A DNA stretch of 61,878 nucleotides from Planctomycetota bacterium. Lineage in GTDB: Bacteria; Planctomycetota; UBA1135; GCA-002686595. Each line of letters starts with the position of its first letter. Within the stretch, counting starts at the first letter, position 1. The notes under the pieces were generated by a model, which saw only the letters and a list, made by a program, of their open reading frames with translations, made no database searches and was not told the origin of the DNA. Both the position numbers and the translations under genes were made by a program. This document shows, piece by piece, positions 7,406 through 16,119 of the stretch. The stretch is taken from NCBI GenBank assembly GCA_947484275.1, contig CANKOY010000019.1, positions 1 through 61,878 of the forward strand, read 5' to 3'.

Positions 7406-8133
7406 GCGAGTGGCTCCAATCCCTGGCCGCCGCCCGAGGCTGGTCCGACGAGGAGCTGCGCTTGCGCAACGGCATCTGCGAGATCGGCAAGCTCGCGTAT
7501 TCGCGCAACTACATCGTCGGCGCGGACGGCAACATCTCCGCGCGCATGTCCGATGGCACGATCTTGATCACGCCCACGGGCGCGATGAAGGGTTTTCTCG
7601 AGCCGCAGCACGTGGCGCGCATCGACATGCGGGGCCAGCCCGTGGACAGCGGACCGAAGGCCTCCAGCGAAAAGGCGATTCACATCGTCGTCTACGAAGA
7701 GCGGCCCGAAATGAAGGCGATCGTCCACGCCCATCCGCCCCACGCGGTGGCGATGACCATCGCGGGCATCGATCTTCAGCAGCCGTTTATCCCCGAGATC
7801 ATCGTCACGATCGGCGGCATTCCGACTGCGCCTTTCGGCACACCGGGCACTGCGGAGTTGCCGGATTCGATCCGAGCCATCGTGCGCTGCTCGGACACGG
7901 TGATCATGAAGAACCATGGCTCGGTGACCATGGGCACGAACCTGCTCGACGCCTACAAGAAACTCGACATGGTCGAGCACACGGCGAAGATCCTGTGGCT
8001 CGCCCATTCCGTCGGCGCGAAGCTCGAGCCCCTCGACCCAGAGAAGGTCAAGAAGTTGCTCGCGACGCGCGCGGCGCTGGGACTTTCCACGGTCAACACG
8101 CTCGAAAATTCCTGCGCGCGTCCGAAGACCTGA
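7402..8133 (+). CDS. Class II aldolase (fuculose/rhamnulose-phosphate aldolase family), 243 aa
   Basis: The AraD/FucA fold is recognisable from GADGNISARMSDGTILITP, the zinc ligands HAHPPH (about residues 112-117) and the later KNHGS (about 173-177), plus EIIVTIGGIP. Family members cleave sugar phosphates such as fuculose-1-P or rhamnulose-1-P into lactaldehyde and dihydroxyacetone phosphate. In PVM-type microcompartments the homologous aldolase (PvmN) delivers toxic lactaldehyde into the shell. The C-terminal helix after the catalytic domain (PEKVKKLLATRAALGL) is amphipathic and could serve as an encapsulation peptide; this is inference. The GTG start overlaps the upstream BMC-P stop. Confidence 0.9.
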   Translation: MSEWLQSLAAARGWSDEELRLRNGICEIGKLAYSRNYIVGADGNISARMSDGTILITPTGAMKGFLEPQHVARIDMRGQPVDSGPKASSEKAIHIVVYEERPEMKAIVHAHPPHAVAMTIAGIDLQQPFIPEIIVTIGGIPTAPFGTPGTAELPDSIRAIVRCSDTVIMKNHGSVTMGTNLLDAYKKLDMVEHTAKILWLAHSVGAKLEPLDPEKVKKLLATRAALGLSTVNTLENSCARPKT

Positions 8134-8199
8134 GGGAGCTTGCCAGAGGCTTGCGGGGATCTTGATGCAGTCAACGCCGCGATTTCGCAGACTCGGATC

Positions 8200-9534
8200 A
8201 TGGGTCGGCGAACTATTTCGGGGCTGCGCGCACATGAGCTCTTGCCCTCAGCGCGCGGTGCGAGGACAAGCGTTCGGGTGCGGACCTGCCTGGCGCCGCT
8301 CGCGCTCCTGTCGTGGGCCTGCAGTGCTCAAGTGAACCCGTCCGCCGCCATATTGGAGCGAGTGACGTTCCTCGGTGCCGCCGAACTGCCCGCGGATGCG
8401 AGCGATCTCTCCGGGCTCGGCGAGGCGATCGCCGGCGCGCAAATTCCCCAGAATAGGCTCGGATCACTGGGCTCGGCCCTCGCGTACACCGGGACTGACA
8501 ATCTGTATCTGGCCCTGTGCGATCGCGGTCCGAACGATGGCGCGCTTGGGTTCTTCCCGCGCTTTCACACACTCGCGCTGATCGCCGACAGCTCTCCGGG
8601 AGCCCTGCGTGTCGAATTGCGCCACACGACGCTCCTGCACGATCGCGCGGGCAGATTCAGCGGCCTGTCCTCCGCCTTCGACGCTTCGCAGCCCGCCAGT
8701 GGCCGGCGCATGGACCCGGAGGGACTGCGCGTGTCGCCTGCGCTCAGCGTTTTCACCAGTGAAGAGTACGGGCCCTGGATCGACGAATGGACCGCCGCGG
8801 GCGAGCACCTGCGCCGCATCGCGCTGCCGGAAAAGTTCTATGTCGCCAAGCTCGCCGCGAAGGCCGGCGACGAAATGCCGCCGAACAACAACAGCGGCCG
8901 CCAGTCCAATCGCGCCATGGAGGGTCTCGCGCGCAGCCCCGACGGAACGCGCCTGTTTGCGCTGATGCAGGGGCCGCTGATCCAGGACCTCGAGCGGGAG
9001 AAGAAAGGGATCGGCACGGGCGTACGCCTGGTGGAACTGGATCTCGGCAGCGGAAAGACGCGCGAGTTCCTCTACCTCCTCGACGACACTGCCAACGGAC
9101 TCAACGAGATCCTGGCCATCAATGCCCAGAGTTTCCTGGTGCTGGAGCGCGACGGTCGCCAGGGCTCCGAGGCCCAGTGCAAACGTCTTTACCGCGTTGA
9201 TCTCGCGGACGCGAGCGACGTCTCGGCCTTCGATTCACTGCACGCCGACGATCTTCCCGACGAGGTCCGGCCCCTGATGAAGCAGTTGTTCCTCGATTTC
9301 CTTGACCCGCGCTTCGCATTGGCAGGCAAGGCCATGCCCGAGAAGATCGAAGGACTCTCCTTCGGCCCCGATCTCGCGGACGGGCGAAGGTTGCTTTTGG
9401 TCAGCATCGACAACGACTTCCGTCCCGAGGTTCCGAACACATTCTGGGCCTTCGCCGTCGGGCGCGAATTGCTTCCGGGCTTCGAGCCCGAGGCCTTCGA
9501 CGGCCCCTGGAAAATGCGCGAGGCGTCGAAATGA
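8200..9534 (+). CDS. Secreted lipoprotein with phytase/esterase-like beta-propeller domain, 444 aa
   Basis: ATG at 8200 gives a basic N-terminus and a hydrophobic stretch ending in a lipobox-like LLSWAC. The mature region matches the 'esterase-like activity of phytase' family: TDNLYLALCDRGPNDG near the start, RRMDPEGLRV, VFTSEEYGPWIDEW, NRAMEGLARSPDGTRLFALMQ, and a C-terminal KIEGLSFGPDL ... RLLLVSIDNDF. The protein probably sits outside the cytoplasmic membrane and acts on a phosphoester or related ester, but the substrate cannot be read from sequence. It follows the aldolase by 66 nt and may or may not belong to that unit. Confidence 0.82.
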   Translation: MGRRTISGLRAHELLPSARGARTSVRVRTCLAPLALLSWACSAQVNPSAAILERVTFLGAAELPADASDLSGLGEAIAGAQIPQNRLGSLGSALAYTGTDNLYLALCDRGPNDGALGFFPRFHTLALIADSSPGALRVELRHTTLLHDRAGRFSGLSSAFDASQPASGRRMDPEGLRVSPALSVFTSEEYGPWIDEWTAAGEHLRRIALPEKFYVAKLAAKAGDEMPPNNNSGRQSNRAMEGLARSPDGTRLFALMQGPLIQDLEREKKGIGTGVRLVELDLGSGKTREFLYLLDDTANGLNEILAINAQSFLVLERDGRQGSEAQCKRLYRVDLADASDVSAFDSLHADDLPDEVRPLMKQLFLDFLDPRFALAGKAMPEKIEGLSFGPDLADGRRLLLVSIDNDFRPEVPNTFWAFAVGRELLPGFEPEAFDGPWKMREASK

Positions 9535-9542
9535 CGCCTCGC
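9518..9542. terminator. Hairpin between convergent genes, overlapping a stop codon
   Basis: A perfect 10-bp stem GCGAGGCGTC / GACGCCTCGC with loop GAAAT spans the stop codon of the phytase-like gene. There is no T-tract. Its position between convergent genes 33 nt apart suggests a shared transcription barrier. Confidence 0.55.
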
Positions 9543-9567
9543 CCGTGAGCCTACGTCCGCCGGGCGC

Positions 9568-10275
9568 TCAGTCGCGGGAACGCGAGCGAAGGATCAAGTA
9601 GATCAACTGCATCACGCTCGCCGCTGCCGCTGCCACATAGGTCATGGCCGCCGCGTTGAGCACCTTGGTGACGCCAATCGCCTCTTCCTGGGTCGTGACG
9701 ATGCCGCTCTGAGCCAGGACGAGCTTCGCACGGTTCGATGCGTCGAATTCAGTCGGCAGGGTCACGATCTGGAACAGCACGACCGCGCAGAAAAGTCCGA
9801 TGCCCACGAGCACGAGCGTCTGCCCGATCGCGGGACCCATTTGGGTCAGGAGCATCCCGATCATGAACGGCCAGAACCACAGCCGACTTCCAATGTTCGT
9901 CACCGGCACGAGTTTCGAACGCAGGATCAGCGGTCCATAACCCACGGCATCTTGGATGGAGTGACCGGCTTCGTGCGCCGCGACGGCGATCGAGGACACG
10001 GACCGGCCATCGTAGACCTCCGGCGACAGGCGCAGCATGCGCGCGCGCGGGTCGTAGTGATCCGAGAGGAAACCCTGGTGACGTTCGATGCCGACGCCAG
10101 TCACCTTGCCGGCGCGCATCACAGCCGCCGCAGCCTCGGCTCCTGTCATGCCGGAGGCCACGCCCATCTGGCTGTACTTGTTGAAGGTGCTCTTGACCCT
10201 CCACTGGGCCCAAAGGGTGAAGATCAGCGCGGGAACAGTCAGCAGCAGGTAGAGCGGATCGAAGATGAACGGCAT
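9568..10275 (-). CDS. YugP-type zinc-dependent membrane peptidase, 235 aa
   Basis: The zinc motif HEAGH is at residues 101-105, preceded by a conserved block SPEVYDGRSVSSIAVAA and followed by IQDAVGYGPL. Transmembrane segments lie near residues 8-24, about 128-146, 150-170 and 212-230. The motif LPTEFDASNRAK supplies the likely further zinc ligand. Length and motif order match the neutral zinc metallopeptidase family of YugP. It is predicted to sit in the cytoplasmic membrane and to act in membrane protein turnover or stress; the substrate is unknown. Confidence 0.9.
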   Translation of the reverse strand: MPFIFDPLYLLLTVPALIFTLWAQWRVKSTFNKYSQMGVASGMTGAEAAAAVMRAGKVTGVGIERHQGFLSDHYDPRARMLRLSPEVYDGRSVSSIAVAAHEAGHSIQDAVGYGPLILRSKLVPVTNIGSRLWFWPFMIGMLLTQMGPAIGQTLVLVGIGLFCAVVLFQIVTLPTEFDASNRAKLVLAQSGIVTTQEEAIGVTKVLNAAAMTYVAAAAASVMQLIYLILRSRSRD

Positions 10276-10493
10276 AGGAGGAATGGGTGCCCAGTGGGAA
10301 GCTCGAACCTGGAGTTGCGCGCGGATCGGCGCACACCCGGCGCGGGATCCGGGAGCCTAGGCTCGCCCTCCCCGGATTCAAGGAAGATGCGTCGGCGCCC
10401 CCGACGCTCCTCGGCCTGGACATGATGGCGCCGAGGGAGGCCGCGGTGGGCACAAAGGACTACCGATGCCCCCACCGGCGTGGATTAGCTACT

Positions 10494-10507
10494 CTTACGT
10501 AAAAGGG
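10494..10507. promoter_or_regulatory. Candidate MerR-type operator dyad
   Basis: The near-perfect palindrome CTCTTACGTAAAAG lies 45 bp upstream of the merR-like start codon (one mismatched pair out of seven). MerR proteins bind such dyads within promoter spacers, often their own. No clear -35/-10 boxes could be fixed around it. Confidence 0.4.
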
Positions 10508-10551
10508 GACTCCGCGGATGGGCCCTAGGCCCGCGACTGCGACGCACCCTC

Positions 10552-11028
10552 ATGCCTGAAGCCCAAGTTGAACTGCTCAAGATCGGTGACTTCGCCAAGC
10601 TGGCGGGGACGAACCTGCGCACCCTGCGCTATTACGAAGAACTGGAGCTCTTGATCCCTGCCTCGCGCAGTCAGGGCGGCTTCCGCTACTACAGGCGCAC
10701 GGACCTGCATCGGCTGGCGATGGTGCACGACCTGCAGTCCCTCGGACTCTCGCTCGACAAGATCCGCGAGCTGATGGAAACGCGCACGACGGGTCGCTCG
10801 CGCAAGGATTTTCTCGCGAAGGTGCGCACGGCGCTCCAGGAGCAGGACCGACTGTTGCGCGCGCGCGTCGCCGAGTTGGAGTCTCAACGCTCGAAGATCG
10901 CCCTTGCCCAGGGCAAGCTGCGCGAGTGCGAAGTCTGTCGGTACAGTCCCTTGGGTGACAACAACTACTGCGAGCCTTGCCAGGTCACCGGCGAACATTT
11001 GCCGTCGACGCTCAGCGCGTTGTTCTAG
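10552..11028 (+). CDS. MerR family transcriptional regulator with C-terminal four-cysteine motif, 158 aa
   Basis: The N-terminal winged-helix domain shows KIGDFAKLAGTNLRTLRYYEE and FRYYRRTDLHRL (residues 9-75), followed by a dimerising coiled coil (about 85-122). The C-terminus has C126-x2-C129-x10-C140-x2-C143, which could bind zinc or an iron-sulfur cluster. This is not the usual cysteine layout of MerR, CueR, ZntR or SoxR. A palindrome near 10494 is a possible binding site. A cysteine desulfurase gene follows 110 nt downstream on the same strand, so a role in sulfur, Fe-S or metal homeostasis is plausible but inferred. Confidence 0.88.
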   Translation: MPEAQVELLKIGDFAKLAGTNLRTLRYYEELELLIPASRSQGGFRYYRRTDLHRLAMVHDLQSLGLSLDKIRELMETRTTGRSRKDFLAKVRTALQEQDRLLRARVAELESQRSKIALAQGKLRECEVCRYSPLGDNNYCEPCQVTGEHLPSTLSALF

Positions 11029-11138
11029 GCGAGCCTAGGAACCCGTTGAAACAGTCGTCTACTGGACTAAGCACGCGTCGGCGGTCGTTCCTCGCGAAGG
11101 CGACTACATCAGCGGGCTCCTAGAGCGTCGCGCGAAAC

Positions 11139-12293
11139 ATGTCGATCTGCTACTTCGACAACAATGCGACCACACGCGTGGCGCCCGAAGCGCTCGCGGC
11201 CATGTTGCCGTGGTTCTCCGAGAGCTTCGGAAATCCGTCGAGTCTGCACACCCTAGGTGAATCCGCAGCCGACGCCGTGGCCGCTGCGCGCGCTTCGATC
11301 GCGCGCCTGATCGGCGCGCACTCGCCCGAACAAATCGTGTTCACCTCGGGCGGGACAGAGAGCGACAACGCGGCGATTCGCGCGGCTCTGGCGCGTTTTC
11401 CTAACCGAAGGCGCATCGTGGTCAGCGCCGTGGAGCACGAGGCTGTGCTCGCGCCCATGGCGGCGCTCGAGGCTTCGGGCTACGAGATCATCCGCGTCGC
11501 GCCCACCCGCGACGGACACCTTGACGGCGCGGGATTCGCCGCGCGGATCGACGAACGCTGCGCGCTTGCGGCGTTGATGTGGGCCAACAATGAGACCGGC
11601 GCGGTGCACGACGTGGCCGCAGTCGCCTTGCACTGCGAGCAGCAGGGAGTCCCGCTCCACGTGGACGCCGTGCAAGTCGTCGGCAAGCACGCGCTGGGAG
11701 TCTCGACGCTGCCGATCGACACCCTGGCCATCTCCGCGCACAAGCTGCACGGTCCCAAGGGAATTGGGGCCCTCTACGTGCGCGACTCGGCCAGCTTCGA
11801 GCCGTTCCTGCGCGGCGGTGGACAGGAGCGCGAGCGCCGCGCGGGCACCGAGAATGTCCCGGGAATCGTCGGCTTCGCCCGCGCCGCGGAACTCGCCGCG
11901 CGTTGGATCGCGGACGGCGGCCCAAGAAGTCTCGCGCGCCTGCGCGACTCCCTCGAATCCCGGATCGTCGAGCGCGTGCCGCACATGCGCGTTCACGCAG
12001 GCGCCGTCGAGCGCACCTGCAACACGTCGAATTTCGGCTTCGACGGCGTCTCCGGCGAGGCCCTGGTGATGCTGCTCTCGGAATACGGCATCTGCGCCTC
12101 CGCCGGTTCGGCGTGCGCCTCCTCGCGCCACGCCCCGTCCCACGTGCTGCTCGCCATGGGCTTGGACGAGCGCGCGGCCTCCTCGTCCCTGCGCCTTTCC
12201 CTCTCCCGAGAGACGACCGAAGCGGATGTGGCCCGGGCGGCGGAGGCAGTCGAGAGCGCCGTATCCAGCCTGCGCGCCCTGGGGCCCGCCTGA
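11139..12293 (+). CDS. Cysteine desulfurase (NifS/IscS family), 384 aa
   Basis: This class V aminotransferase-fold PLP enzyme moves sulfur from cysteine to a persulfide for Fe-S cluster or thio-cofactor synthesis. Visible features are YFDNNATT at the N-terminus, TSGGTESDN, HVDAVQ (PLP-binding aspartate), the PLP lysine in SAHKLHGPKG (K202), the RAGTENV block, and the active-site cysteine loop SAGSACASS (about C326). The length suits this family, although the C-terminal IscU-binding tail of IscS is not evident. The Cys-rich MerR regulator upstream may control it. No scaffold gene (iscU/nifU) is adjacent. Confidence 0.94.
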   Translation: MSICYFDNNATTRVAPEALAAMLPWFSESFGNPSSLHTLGESAADAVAAARASIARLIGAHSPEQIVFTSGGTESDNAAIRAALARFPNRRRIVVSAVEHEAVLAPMAALEASGYEIIRVAPTRDGHLDGAGFAARIDERCALAALMWANNETGAVHDVAAVALHCEQQGVPLHVDAVQVVGKHALGVSTLPIDTLAISAHKLHGPKGIGALYVRDSASFEPFLRGGGQERERRAGTENVPGIVGFARAAELAARWIADGGPRSLARLRDSLESRIVERVPHMRVHAGAVERTCNTSNFGFDGVSGEALVMLLSEYGICASAGSACASSRHAPSHVLLAMGLDERAASSSLRLSLSRETTEADVARAAEAVESAVSSLRALGPA

Positions 12294-12372
12294 GCCACAT
12301 GTTCGCCGGGCCCAGCGGTCGAAGGTAGACTGGACGGCAGTGTCCCCCGCGGACACAACTCTCCCCACAGCC

Positions 12373-12924
12373 ATGGCCGAGCCGACCGCCACCTATCAGG
12401 TCCGAATCGAGGGATTCTGGAACTCCACGCACCGCTTCTCCACCGCCGAAGGCCCGTTGGGGGTCCTGACGGTGGAGCGCAACGGCTGGGGCGTTGTGAC
12501 CGGAGGTCGCTACAGCCCCGCGAAGGGTGAGGTCCTGGTGGCCCGGCGCGACCCGGGGCTCCTCCGCAGTCAGTTCTCTCTCTGGACCGAGGGCAAGGAA
12601 TGGCTGGGGTCTTCCCTGCGCTGGAGCGTCGGCAAACGCGAGATCGTGCTGCACACCGGCAGCCGTCCTCTGCGGATCCTGCCCCTGACCGGCTTCCGCA
12701 GCGGCTGGACCCTGCAGGCGCCCAAGACCGGGGAAATGGCCCGAATCCTTGGCTGGCCCCTGGCACGCGGGGCTCGCATCGAGGTCTACCGCAAGGTCGA
12801 GATGGAGCTTGTGGTCTTCGCCTATTTCCTTGGCGCCCAGCTCTTCAGCGAGTCCTTCTGGCCCGGCCTGGACGTCGAGGGCGAGAATGAAACCCCCGCC
12901 GCTTCGCGGCCCATGCCCCATTGA
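12373..12924 (+). CDS. Conserved hypothetical protein with scramblase/LURP-one-like strand pattern, 183 aa
   Basis: The ATG at 12373 is preferred (GTG at 12340 is possible). The product is rich in predicted beta strands with repeated G-x-L-T-V and W-G-x-V turns: FWNSTHRFSTAEGPLGVLTV, the arginine-containing RRDPGLLRSQFSLW, then KEWLGSSLRW. A C-terminal hydrophobic stretch runs ELVVFAYFLGAQLFSESFW. The pattern vaguely recalls the Tubby-like/LURP-one/scramblase fold, but there is no diagnostic motif. It lies 80 nt after the cysteine desulfurase gene on the same strand. The function is unknown. Confidence 0.6.
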   Translation: MAEPTATYQVRIEGFWNSTHRFSTAEGPLGVLTVERNGWGVVTGGRYSPAKGEVLVARRDPGLLRSQFSLWTEGKEWLGSSLRWSVGKREIVLHTGSRPLRILPLTGFRSGWTLQAPKTGEMARILGWPLARGARIEVYRKVEMELVVFAYFLGAQLFSESFWPGLDVEGENETPAASRPMPH

Positions 12925-13127
12925 TGCCCGCCGAGCGGTTCGGTCGATGTAAGCCCGCCCGGGAAGAAAGCCGACCCATGCCGCGTCTATCCTCTCGGCG
13001 GCCAGCCCAGGCAGGCCGCCCCTGATCGCGGCCGGCTCGCCGTCTCGGCAACCTGACTAACCTGATTCCAAATTCTCCGCGGGACGCTCGCCACGAGGGC
13101 GCCCGCCGTCACCACAAATACTCTGAC

Positions 13128-15122
13128 ATGAGACCCCTCGTCGTACTCCTGCTGGTACTTGTCGCCGCTCTGGCCCTCATCTTCACCCTGCAAAAATCGG
13201 GCAGCCAGGGCCAGCCGACGATCGACTTGAACGATGTCGCGGTCACACCCGACGCACCGCCGATTGTGAAGCCGCCGAACGAGACGGTGCAGCAGCCGGA
13301 GGAAGCGACCCGCACGGCCACCGGCGAGCCGGCTCCGGGTATCGGGGTCAGCGAGGATGCCGTGCCTGAGCGCCCGGGACGCAATCGGCTGTACGGCCTG
13401 GTCCTGAACGAGCAGATGCTGCCGCTGCGCGGAGCCAAGGTCGAGTTGTCGCGCGATGCGCGCATGGGCCAGGAGATGGCCATGAAACTGATTACAGGCG
13501 TGGTCTCCATGGAAGCGCCGCTGGTGACGATGACCGACGAGCGCGGGGCCTACACCTTCTTGAACGTCATTCCGCGCCGCGACTATTTCGTGATCGGCTC
13601 CCATGAGAGCTACTCGCCGACACAAGAGCAGCTAGTGACCGTGGGCGACGATGGCGACTTCCAGGGTCCGAACATCATCCTCAAGACGGGTTCGATCGTC
13701 GAAGGCCTCGTGACCGACACGGCCAACAACGTCATTCCCGATGCCGTGATGTGGCTCGACAGCGCCTTCTACTCCGGCACGGGCGAAAGCACCGACCGAC
13801 TGACGACCAAGACTGACGCGCGCGGTCACTTCGAGTTCAGGAACGTCTACCCAGTGTCGAAGCAGTTGACCTGCTCGGCCGAGGGCTACGGCACGATCAC
13901 GAAGAGCCCTGTCAATGTCGTCGGCACGCCCGGCGAGCGAGTTGTCGCCGACTTCCAGTTGTCCGTGGGCCAGCCCATCGGCGGAAGGGTCGTCGGTTCC
14001 GATGGCGCCGGTATCCAGGGCGCGCACATCGTCGGCTACTACACCGGGAACAACACCACTTACCGCGGAGAGACGGAGAGCACGGAGGACGGTTCGTTCC
14101 TGCTCCCCAACCTCCATCCGGGGAACTACATCCTGACTTGCGAAGCCAAGGGCTTCCGCCAGCAAAAGCACACGCGCGTCCAGACTGGCGATGTCGCTGT
14201 GATCATCGACATGTTGGCCCAGGCCTGCGTCACAGGACGGGTGGTTGATTCCGCCGGTGCTGGGGTCAGCGCCTTCAGTATCGCGGTGCGGCGGCTCGCT
14301 CCCAATACGCTTCCGGGCGTCGGCGTCCCCTCCGAGGAAACCGGCGTCAAGGAGAACTTCACCGCAGCCGTGGACGGAGAGTTCAGCATCTGCGGGTTCG
14401 ATCCGGGCGTCTACACGCTGGTCGTGACCACCGCCACGTCCGCACCGACGTTCTCTGATGCGTTCTCGATCTCGGCCGACACCGATCGCGGTTCGGTGAA
14501 CGTGGTCGTGCGCCTCTCGAAGGGCGGCTCGATCAAGGGCCGCATCGTCGGCCCCGGCGGAGTGCCGGTCGCTGGCGCGGTCGTCACCAGCCACGACGAC
14601 ACGTTCGTCGACGATCCGCTGACGATGATGTTCGCGGGCATGGTGCCGACCAACACGACGGCGCGCCGCGTGGTGACAACTTCCGAGGGTCTGTTCGAGC
14701 TGCGCTTCCTGACGCCCGAGAAGTACCAGTTGCGCATCTCTCACCCGAGCTACGCCCAGGGCATGATGCGCGCGATCATGGTGGCCGACGGTCAGGCGAC
14801 AGACGTGGGCTCGGTCGTGCTGCAAGTGGGCGGCACGGTGAAGGGCACGGTTGTCGGCCAGGGCGGAACGCCACTGAGCGGCGGCTTCGTTCACTTGGAA
14901 TCGGAATCCAGCGACATCGTGTTGGACACGCGCTCCGACGCCGAAGGCCGCTTCAGCTTCCAGCACGTGCGCCCCGGCCCCTACACACTGTCGGCAACGA
15001 TCCAGGGCACGACCTCGGACAACGCCCTGGGGGCCATCGACCAGATCCTGCGCTCGCAGATCCAGATCAATGTGCCCGAGGGCGGCGAACTGACCCGGGA
15101 ACTGAGCCTGACCGGCGGTTAG
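13128..15122 (+). CDS. Membrane-anchored protein with tandem carboxypeptidase-regulatory-like beta-sandwich domains, 664 aa
   Basis: A signal anchor (RPLVVLLLVLVAALALIFTL) is followed by a Thr/Pro-rich linker (about 25-85) and then about six CarboxypepD_reg/SpaA-like repeats. Each repeat follows the pattern 'G-x-V-x-D-x-x-G-x-P-[IV]-x-G-A', then 'T-D-x-x-G-x-F', then 'P-G-x-Y-x-L', for example GRVVDSAGAGVSAFSI, DAEGRFSFQHVRPGPYTLS and KGRIVGPGGVPVAGAVV. Such proteins act as extracellular adhesion or scaffold modules. The stop is 9 nt before the next GTG, so it likely shares a transcript with the SprT-like gene. Confidence 0.82.
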   Translation: MRPLVVLLLVLVAALALIFTLQKSGSQGQPTIDLNDVAVTPDAPPIVKPPNETVQQPEEATRTATGEPAPGIGVSEDAVPERPGRNRLYGLVLNEQMLPLRGAKVELSRDARMGQEMAMKLITGVVSMEAPLVTMTDERGAYTFLNVIPRRDYFVIGSHESYSPTQEQLVTVGDDGDFQGPNIILKTGSIVEGLVTDTANNVIPDAVMWLDSAFYSGTGESTDRLTTKTDARGHFEFRNVYPVSKQLTCSAEGYGTITKSPVNVVGTPGERVVADFQLSVGQPIGGRVVGSDGAGIQGAHIVGYYTGNNTTYRGETESTEDGSFLLPNLHPGNYILTCEAKGFRQQKHTRVQTGDVAVIIDMLAQACVTGRVVDSAGAGVSAFSIAVRRLAPNTLPGVGVPSEETGVKENFTAAVDGEFSICGFDPGVYTLVVTTATSAPTFSDAFSISADTDRGSVNVVVRLSKGGSIKGRIVGPGGVPVAGAVVTSHDDTFVDDPLTMMFAGMVPTNTTARRVVTTSEGLFELRFLTPEKYQLRISHPSYAQGMMRAIMVADGQATDVGSVVLQVGGTVKGTVVGQGGTPLSGGFVHLESESSDIVLDTRSDAEGRFSFQHVRPGPYTLSATIQGTTSDNALGAIDQILRSQIQINVPEGGELTRELSLTGG

Positions 15123-15131
15123 CCTGATGGG

Positions 15132-16037
15132 GTGACCGCGCGACCGCGCAAACCCGAAGCATCCAACGGGCCCGAGCAGTCAGAACTGCTCGGGCCCGAC
15201 GCTTGGAGCCTGTTCCTGTCGCGCGAGCTCGGCCTCGAGGTCCAGGTGGTGTACACCCGCGCGCGGCGCAGCGTGCTAAAGGTCGAGCCTCACGGGTCGC
15301 GCCGCACGGTGCGCATGAACAGCTTCTTCGCCGCTGCGCCAATCGAAATACAGTACGCAGTGGTGGCCTGGGTGCGCTCCGGTCGCCGGGCGCGGCGGCA
15401 GTTGGCCCTGCTCGATACCTGGATCGAGTCCCAGATCGAGTTGTTGGAGAAGCAGGCGCCGCGCAAGGTGCGCACCGTCAGTGCAGGTCGCGTTCATGAT
15501 CTCGAGCGCCTGGCGCGCGAGCTCCGCGAGAGCGAATTCGCGGGGCAATTCGCCGCTGAGTCAGGGACGGAGAGCGAACTGGCGACTTGGCCGCGCCTGA
15601 CCTGGGGCCGCGCGCCGCGTTCGCGCTCGCGTCGCACGCTGCGACTGGGCAGTTATGACTACTGGTCCGGCCTCGTGCGCATGCACCCTGTGCTCGATCA
15701 GGTCAGCGTGCCCGAATCCTTCGTGCGCTACGTCCTGTTCCACGAACTGCTGCACGCGGCCCTGCCAGCGGAACGCGGCGCGCGCGGCCGGCGAATTTTC
15801 CACAGCGGCGAATTCCGTCGACGCGAAACGGAGTACTCGGGCACGAAGGCAGCGTTGGCGTGGGAGAAACAGCACCTGCAGGAGCTGCTCTGGTCGGCGC
15901 GCACGGGAAATGAAATGCGGCCGGCAAAGACACTGGCAATCAAGCTCGCCGCCCGCGACCGGGCGCCAGCGATCGAGGAAGCTCTGATTCCCGCAAAGAG
16001 CGGTGTCCGCCGCTTCTTGCAGCGTTGGTTGTTCTGA
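15132..16037 (+). CDS. SprT-like zinc metalloprotease domain protein, 301 aa
   Basis: The central zinc motif FHELLHAAL (H204, E205, H208) is followed 16 residues later by FHSGEFRRRE, supplying a third histidine (about H224), the pattern of SprT/YgjP-like minigluzincins. The segment RLGSYDYWSGLVRMHPVLD before the motif matches the SprT layout in which strands precede the active site. The N-terminal half is basic and has no recognised domain. There is no signal peptide, so it is cytosolic. The GTG start at 15132 follows the upstream stop closely. It could be a DNA-protein crosslink or housekeeping protease; the substrate is unproven. Confidence 0.75.
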   Translation: MTARPRKPEASNGPEQSELLGPDAWSLFLSRELGLEVQVVYTRARRSVLKVEPHGSRRTVRMNSFFAAAPIEIQYAVVAWVRSGRRARRQLALLDTWIESQIELLEKQAPRKVRTVSAGRVHDLERLARELRESEFAGQFAAESGTESELATWPRLTWGRAPRSRSRRTLRLGSYDYWSGLVRMHPVLDQVSVPESFVRYVLFHELLHAALPAERGARGRRIFHSGEFRRRETEYSGTKAALAWEKQHLQELLWSARTGNEMRPAKTLAIKLAARDRAPAIEEALIPAKSGVRRFLQRWLF

Positions 16038-16119
16038 TACGGAGTCGCACACCACCCGCAATTCTCACCGCAAAGGGTGCCGCACCAGGAACCTGCTCGC
16101 CGGCGACTCGTTCACGGAC

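Noticed and set aside
11488-12921. Long minus-strand open frame over the cysteine desulfurase gene
   Set aside because: It has a low-complexity, arginine-rich translation and is opposed by a clear PLP enzyme on the plus strand.
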